The notes beneath the pieces were generated by a model, which saw nothing but the letters and a program-made list of their open reading frames with translations, had not been told where the DNA came from and made no database searches. Source: Sequoia sempervirens (lineage: Eukaryota; Streptophyta; Pinopsida; Cupressales; Cupressaceae). From it: a stretch of DNA of 64,000 nucleotides. Below, piece by piece: positions 58,801-64,000 of this stretch (position 1 is its first letter; each line of letters opens with the position of its first letter). A program made the translations under genes and the position numbers. Location: NCBI GenBank assembly GCA_007258455.2, contig VDFB02018296.1, positions 47,356,102 to 47,420,101 of the forward strand, given 5' to 3'.

Positions 58801-60337
58801 TTAAATTCATTTACAGGTACCAGACTTGACCATTTTCCTAAACTGCCATCTGATACTTCAAACAGCTGCTGACGGTGAACGACAAACTGTGCTGACAGGA
58901 AACCAAGCTCATTGCATGCTTGGAGACATTCTGCATCCAACGACTGTACGCATGGCATCTGGAAATTGGATTAAGGGCCTCAAAAGTAAAAGCGCCCTTG
59001 GCCTTCAGTTGCACTAATAGCGTTTTGACGAAAGTTGAACTTTCATCCAAGTACCCTACTTTTTCCTCCAATACTGAGAGCTGCGATGATCTAATTCAAG
59101 CCACGTTTGTTTTAACGAACAACCAGAAGGATTGACAAGAGAAGTCTCTAGAGGTGACGAAGCAAGAAAACTGCTTCTAAGACCTCAAATAGAAGGGCGC
59201 CCATCCCAAGATGGAATAAATGACCAACACAGCCATTTCGCAAGTTATCTTCACCTTTCAACACTTCGCCAAAGACCTCGCACGTACGAGTGACTGCCAT
59301 ATTTTGGAAGCTAATGGCTGGGCTCGTTGAATAGATAAAGTAATTATGCTTGAATCCCATGAAGACTTCGAAAGCGAACGACCTCATCTGACATGCCTAA
59401 AGGCTAGGCGCCTCTGGACTGTAGAAATACAATGCAAATTTTATGTTGGTCAGCCCGTGAAATTACGTGCTTGGTAGAACCTCTGCCCCGATCACCTGGA
59501 ACGTTGGATCGACACGCAGGATGGTGCAATGCGAAGCTGGACTAGAGTAGTACTGATTTCAAGAAGACTTCTACAAATTTGACCATCTTAAGGGTCATTT
59601 TAACCAGCACCCTTGAGCTATAGTTGGGCTGGAAACACAACGAAGAAGCTCTGGAATGTGAAAACTCCATTATAAGCTGATCTTCAGATGTCGACTATCG
59701 GAGCTCTGGGACTCGGATGACTGCGTTTGATAGTTTATTGGATGAGCAGACTAGTCGAGAATAGATTGACTGTTTTAGCCACCAGAAATACCAGAATCTA
59801 CCCCCCCTTTAAGAAGGGCGCCGTCAAACTACAGGCACGCTTTTGCTGGAAAAAGACAAGTTTCTGCCATGTGAAACTTTGGGAATTTCAACTTCTGTCG
59901 CCAGTTACAGTAGTTACAGGTCTCGGATAGCCTCGCTGGATAGCTCGTCAGATAGCTAGACCAATTATGAAGAGATTAACTGTATTTATGAGCATTTGTA
60001 ACAAGATCTTGACCTTCAAAAAGAAGGGCACCCCTGGGCTACAGGTGCGCTTTCTGTCTTTTCTCTATGAAATCCTCATAATTTAATCACTAAAAACTCC
60101 GTCTTGACCACTGAAAGGACTATGTGCACTGTGAAATGTTGTTGTCATCGTGAAATGCTCCATTCTGAGTCTCTACTTCAGGCTCTGATCAATAAAACTG
60201 ACTTTGACTGACAAAATATTGATAAAACTCCATGCTTGATATTGTCCAAAAACTATAGTTGACATCATTTTAGCAAGATTTGGACTCTTTAAACAAAATG
60301 CCTTGATGAAGCAAAAATTTTGGTTTTGGGTACAACA
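55826..60337 (-). repeat. Element C 5' LTR
   Basis: Partner of 49003-53521 with the same internal landmarks (repeats at 56139-56395 and 56410-56590, TATA at 56679-56688, ggcgcccc palindromes near 59196, 59818 and 60028). The inner edge is TATTGGCG here versus TGTTGGTG. The 196-codon open frame at 57879-58469 is longer than in the other LTR and looks like chance. Confidence 0.9.
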
Positions 60338-60342
60338 CACTT
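60338..60342 (+). repeat. Target-site duplication CACTT of element C (right)
   Basis: Exact match to 48998-49002. Removing C rejoins gcaaattgcacttctagggttctg, part of LTR G. Confidence 0.88.
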
Positions 60343-61173
60343 CTAGGGTTCTGATAGAATATTGTAATTGTTTTGCATTGTAATGGAGTTGGTGCTCCTA
60401 GAGGTTGTGCTCTAAATTAATGAGGGGTTGGTGCTCCTTGGAGTGGGTGCTCCTAAACTTTGTAGAGTTGGTGCTCTATCTGAATAAAGTGATATATTTT
60501 TTGAGTGGTTTTTATTCCCCAAGAGGGTTTTCCACTTAGGACATATAATGTGTTATGTGATGAGTCTTTGTGTGATTGTTTTTCATGTCTATCTAATTTT
60601 CATAAGTTATCAGATGCATTAATGTTTATTATCTGTTCTTATTTCTGCAATGTTAATGTGGTATGTTGTTACAATGTTATAAGTACTTTCATAGTCATAT
60701 GTTGCAAACTAGTTTAAAAGTTTTGTTAACCAAATATGTTTTGCATGTTGTGATGAAAAGGATTTAGTCTATCACATCATGTGTTCATTCATGGATCCAT
60801 AGTTCAAGATTGTTATGTCTCAATCTATCATAATGTGCTAAAGTTTTTTGTTGTCTCAATACTTATCATATGTCATTTAACTACATTATAATATGGTGAT
60901 CTTAAAGTGATTCATTGATGTTGGTCTTCATGTACACAGTCTTATGAGTTGCACCTATTTTGTCATCATGCTTTGATTGTTAAACAATGTCAGTCACATA
61001 TTTTGCAAGTACAAGATATCTCACACAAGTTTTCTTTCAGATTAATTACTTTGTTCTTTCAAAGGACATTTGAACTAAAAGTTTTTGTTGAAATTTAAAA
61101 TGTTTAATTTTTTGGTATGTCTATTAGACATTGATTCACCCCCCCCCTCTTAGTTTATGTCCATACTCCAACA

Positions 61174-61178
61174 TCATC
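61174..61178 (+). repeat. Target-site duplication of solo LTR G (right, tcatc)
   Basis: Partner of 47123-47127 with one transition. Confidence 0.65.
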
Positions 61179-62640
61179 ACCTTTCCAACCATGAAATTAG
61201 GATAAAAGATAGGATTTTTCTGGCTAAGAGGCTAAGGAGAGGGTTTTTTCAAAGCTCTAAGAAAATTTGAAATGATTTCTATCGACTTCTTTAACTCATC
61301 TTTGTCTTGTTTTTCCTTTTTGTTCTTTCCACCAAACTAGAGGTTGTAACCTGAAAGTTGTGAATATCTACATCCCTATTGGGTGGACCTAAATCCACTT
61401 TAGTTACATTGTAATTTTCTATGGTAGCCTGATTGGGATCCCTTTGTATTGAAGGTTGGGCGATTTCCATAATCAAATGCTCAAAGGTCTCATTTTTCAT
61501 TAATCTGGATGTAGTTTTCAATTTATTGACTTTAGGGGTTTTTTGTAGAAGTTTCCCTACTACATCTTCCTCTAGTAAAGTAATGGCTACCATTTTTCTC
61601 TTTTGGGAGAGGTAATTTTCTAACTAGGAAGGTGAGGATGAGATAGTATCAGGATGTTGAGAAGTCCTAGGTGTTGAAAAGCGGAGAGCTCTATTGAGAG
61701 GAGTCTTCATTGCAATATACATGTTAATAGGGAAAGAGGTTGAGGCCTTACCTTTTTGTGTATTTTCCTCTCACCTACCCTAAGATTGGTTGTGTTTCTA
61801 AACATGGGTTTCCACATTTCCTCTTTTAGTTTCCTGCCCTTGATCACCTCCTTTTGGTTGCTACTTAGTTTCTTTCTCCAACTATCCTTCAGTTATAATG
61901 TCAGGGAGAGGACCTTCACCACATGTTTGCTTGAGACCCTAGTTCTTCTCAGGAGGATCATTTCCATCTCCACTGTTTCTTAGAAAGGATGTGCTTTGTG
62001 TTGGTGGTGGTGTTAGCACAAAAGGAACTATACTTGCATGACTAGCACTAGTTTTCTATCGAGCTCCTCTCTTATCTTTGGGTGGAGATTTTGTGGTTTC
62101 TCCTTTCTTCCTAGTAACCCACATACAAGTCCTTAAATTTTTTGTAGTTCTAGTGTTCAAATCCACATTTTACCTATTGTTCCAATCAATTGGTGGCAAT
62201 GGATACATTTGTATCTTGTTGACATAAATGGGATTAATCAAATTAGAATTAACATCTTCTAATCCTCTTATATTTGATCCCAATTTAAAATTTAAAACCT
62301 GGCTAGAGTAAGCGTCATCTAATCCCTTTTCCTTACCTCATTATCATCAACACGATCTTCCCAAAAATACTCTAGATGTGGTACATGGTAATAACTAGGA
62401 CCTAGATGAAAGTTGTTTCTTACAAAGTTTTTACCATCAAATGGAAATCTTCTCTCATAAGTTTGAAAGGCATATTTTTCAATGTCTTTCCCTAAATTAA
62501 GAGCATTCAACTAGGACTTATATTCATAATACCCCAAACCAATAGGGAAAGATATACTGACCTTTTTCCTTTCTGTACATCTCTTATTCACTTTTGCAAC
62601 CTGGTGACAAACTTCTATCAATGTGACCTTTGATCCTCTA
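61179..62640 (-). pseudogene. Unidentified ORF, upstream half (split by solo LTR G)
   Basis: The minus strand from about 62640 carries open stretches in more than one frame: VTLIEVCHQVAKVNKRCTE, IEKYAFQTYERRFPFDGKNF ... YFWEDRVDDNEVRKRD (62510-62319), then PIYVNKIQMYPLPPIDWNN (about 62230), a Lys/Ser/Pro-rich middle, and 61593-61291 with VVGKLLQKTPKVNKLKTTSR ... VDLGPPNRDVDIHNFQV. I do not recognise a family. It is broken by several stops and shifts. Its position and strand suggest it once continued into 47122-46400. Confidence 0.35.
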
Positions 62641-62844
62641 TTTCCTCTTTTCATGTATTTATGCAACTAAAAATAATTTAATCTAGAAAATTATATTCAA
62701 TAAATATTTTTTCCATGATAAGTGGGCATCCAACATTTTCAATTTACATGTACTAAGGTAAGATATAATAAGAATCCATGTCCACATCTAACTAAATACG
62801 TTATACATGCCGATTTGTAAGGTAGATATCACCTAATTATAACA

Positions 62845-63380
62845 TTATACCACTTGATATTACATTCTAAATACACAAGAGAAACATAAAAGAAGAATTA
62901 AATACCAAGGGAGATAAAGATCATAGCATCTTTGCATAAATAAAACTTATTTCTGATAATTGGGTTTCATAAGAGAACCTAAAACATTATCAAGTGTATC
63001 CATTTTTTGAATTATAGTCTTACCATTATAAACCATTTCCTAAACAAATTGATACTATACATCTATATTCTTAGTATGATTATGATATGTGGGATTATTA
63101 GCCAAATAAATAGCACTCTATAACACACTCAATTATCACAATCCTACAATCAAACCAATGTTTAATCACAACCTCTACAACAAAACTAAATATTTAAAGG
63201 CATGTGTAGCTCAGCCATGTACTCGACCTCCATTGTACATAAATCAACCATGGGCTATATTTTACTCATCCAAATAAGAGTCTCCCAAATAAATAAAACA
63301 CATAACCATGTAGTGGACCTCCTAGTATTTCTTTAGCTTAATTTGAAGCAATGAATCCTTGTATGCCTAGAATCTTTCCC
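62845..63380 (-). pseudogene. Ty1/copia RNase H relic (I) with degraded polypurine tract
   Basis: The minus strand gives YMAELH, then IYLANNPTYHNHTKNIDVQY followed by QFVQEMVYNGKTIIQKMDTL. This is the end of copia RNase H. Further on, ATCAAGTGGTATAATGTTATAATTAGG (split over 62870-62835) resembles the B-type junction of polypurine tract and LTR start, so an LTR relic probably lies below 62845. No RT upstream remains. Confidence 0.65.
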
Positions 63381-63393
63381 ACACCAATATATT

Positions 63394-64000
63394 GAACACC
63401 TAGAATACTGAGAGGCGGAGGGTGAATCAATATTATTAATAACATAAACATTCATTTAGTGTGTCACATTAAAATTGCAATAATGGAAAGGAACATAGAA
63501 AGAATGCATCACATCAAGGAACATAAGAACACCAGATTTATGTGGAAAACCCAAAAAGAGAAAAACCATGGTGAGGATTCGATCACAATATAGATATTGT
63601 AACTGGTTGCAAAGTTTGATACAATTGGTGGACTCATTGTCCAAAGAAAAGAAAGGTTCACTCTCAGTGGCTCACTGCCAAAGGGCTCACTTCCTCGAAT
63701 AGAAGGAGATAGAAGAAAGGTGGCTCACTACTAGATATGAACTGCTAATAATGCATTTGAACTATACTGAAGATACAATTCCACTGAATCTCTAAATATG
63801 GACTTAACATACTTCATTCTAAAAAAAAATTGCACTTATATGCTCTGAATCTTGCATACACTTAATTATCCCACATCTCTTACATCTTCACACAAGGAAT
63901 TATTAACCTTGCATATATCGCAATCAACCAAAGCATCAATTAGCTTGGCTCAAAAATGGTACTGTGTAACACTTCATCTTGTTGGCTCAAAACTTAATCA
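63394..64000 (-). mobile_element. Copia-type LTR relic (J), runs off the window
   Basis: Just after the RNase H relic, the minus strand carries an LTR-end-like phrase (TTGATTCACCCTCCGCCTCTCAGTAT at about 63434-63408, comparable to LTR G's end). Farther in comes the copia R/U5 phrase TTTTTGGGTTTTCCACAT (about 63558-63541). It is incomplete on the right. Confidence 0.5.

Larger units (their letters stand above)
49003..60337 (-). mobile_element. Element C: giant-LTR, gag-only (TR-GAG/LARD-like) Tat derivative
   Basis: The LTRs are 49003-53521 (4519 bp, 3') and 55826-60337 (4512 bp, 5'), and differ by a few percent by eye. The TSD is CACTT. The internal region is only about 2.3 kb. The minus-strand order is 5' LTR, tRNA-Lys-type primer site, gag fused in frame to an archaeal-type RNase H-like tail, a short non-coding part and the 3' LTR. 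Protease, RT and integrase are missing. About 80% of the element is LTR. It needed enzymes from an autonomous relative, plausibly A-like, because the primer site is the same type. Confidence 0.9.
47128..61173 (+). mobile_element. Solo LTR G (copia-like), split by element C
   Basis: Two parts, 47128-49002 and 60343-61173, together about 2.7 kb. The ends are perfect 7-bp inverted repeats TGTTGGA...TCCAACA. They are flanked by ttatc/tcatc. A TATA motif (tatataaagg) lies at 48900 and an aataaa signal at 60483. The second part has the copia-type phrase ccccaagagggttttccact and a run of C before the end (attgattcacccccccc). No primer site, gag or pol lies next to it, so it looks like the product of recombination between two LTRs. 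Confidence 0.7.

Noticed and set aside
1..64000. An intact host gene or organelle-derived insertion
   Set aside because: I looked for long open frames with known domains, exon-like series, rRNA and organelle genes on both strands and recognised none beyond TE proteins.

Overview
This is a plant nuclear window made almost entirely of nested and decayed retrotransposons. I found no intact host gene, rRNA, tRNA gene or CRISPR array. The organism is inferred to be a seed plant with a very large genome, most likely a gymnosperm. The reasons are AT-rich spacers, large Ty3/gypsy elements of the dual-RNase-H Tat type, many TE relics and no gene islands. The species cannot be fixed from the sequence alone. 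A 100-base run of N (627-726) marks an assembly gap.

Layout. (1) 1-6676: AT-rich DNA with a decayed minus-strand LINE reverse transcriptase (about 790-2440) and a 1.86-kb retroposon (3836-5694) with a 21-bp target-site duplication. (2) 6677-33900: a three-level nest. An LTR-like repeat (E1) is split by a non-autonomous Ty1/copia element B (7091-31859, TSD ACAAC). B's 3' LTR is itself split by a 20-kb Tat-type Ty3/gypsy element A (7149-27380). A and B both read on the minus strand. A has gag-protease-G-patch, then a 4.2-kb spacer containing a promoter-like segment, then pol with two RNase H domains and an integrase, and finally an antisense plant-mobile-domain ORF before the 3' LTR. (3) 34000-43126: a short polypurine insertion, the 3' part of a plus-strand LINE with an accessory ORF, a copia RNase H relic, and a second member of the same LINE family (16-bp TSD) split by another E-type repeat. 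(4) 43560-47127: a third E repeat, its leader, and one half of an unidentified minus-strand ORF. (5) 47128-61173: a solo LTR (G) split by element C (49003-60337, TSD CACTT). C has 4.5-kb LTRs around only 2.3 kb of internal DNA, which encodes gag joined in one frame to a degenerate archaeal-type RNase H. (6) 61174-64000: the other half of the unidentified ORF, then copia RNase H and LTR relics running off the window.

How the parts relate. A and C both carry a primer-binding site matching the 3' end of plant tRNA-Lys, and both carry Tat-type RNase H sequence, so C looks like a non-autonomous relative of A-type elements. B lacks nearly all of pol and must also have depended on other elements to move. 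Almost every in-frame stop in A, B and C can be read as C-to-T (CAG to TAG, CAA to TAA, CGA to TGA). That is what deamination of methylated cytosine in silenced plant DNA would leave. The window therefore reads as a silent, layered TE graveyard. The order of insertion is E1 before B before A, and the G target before G before C.
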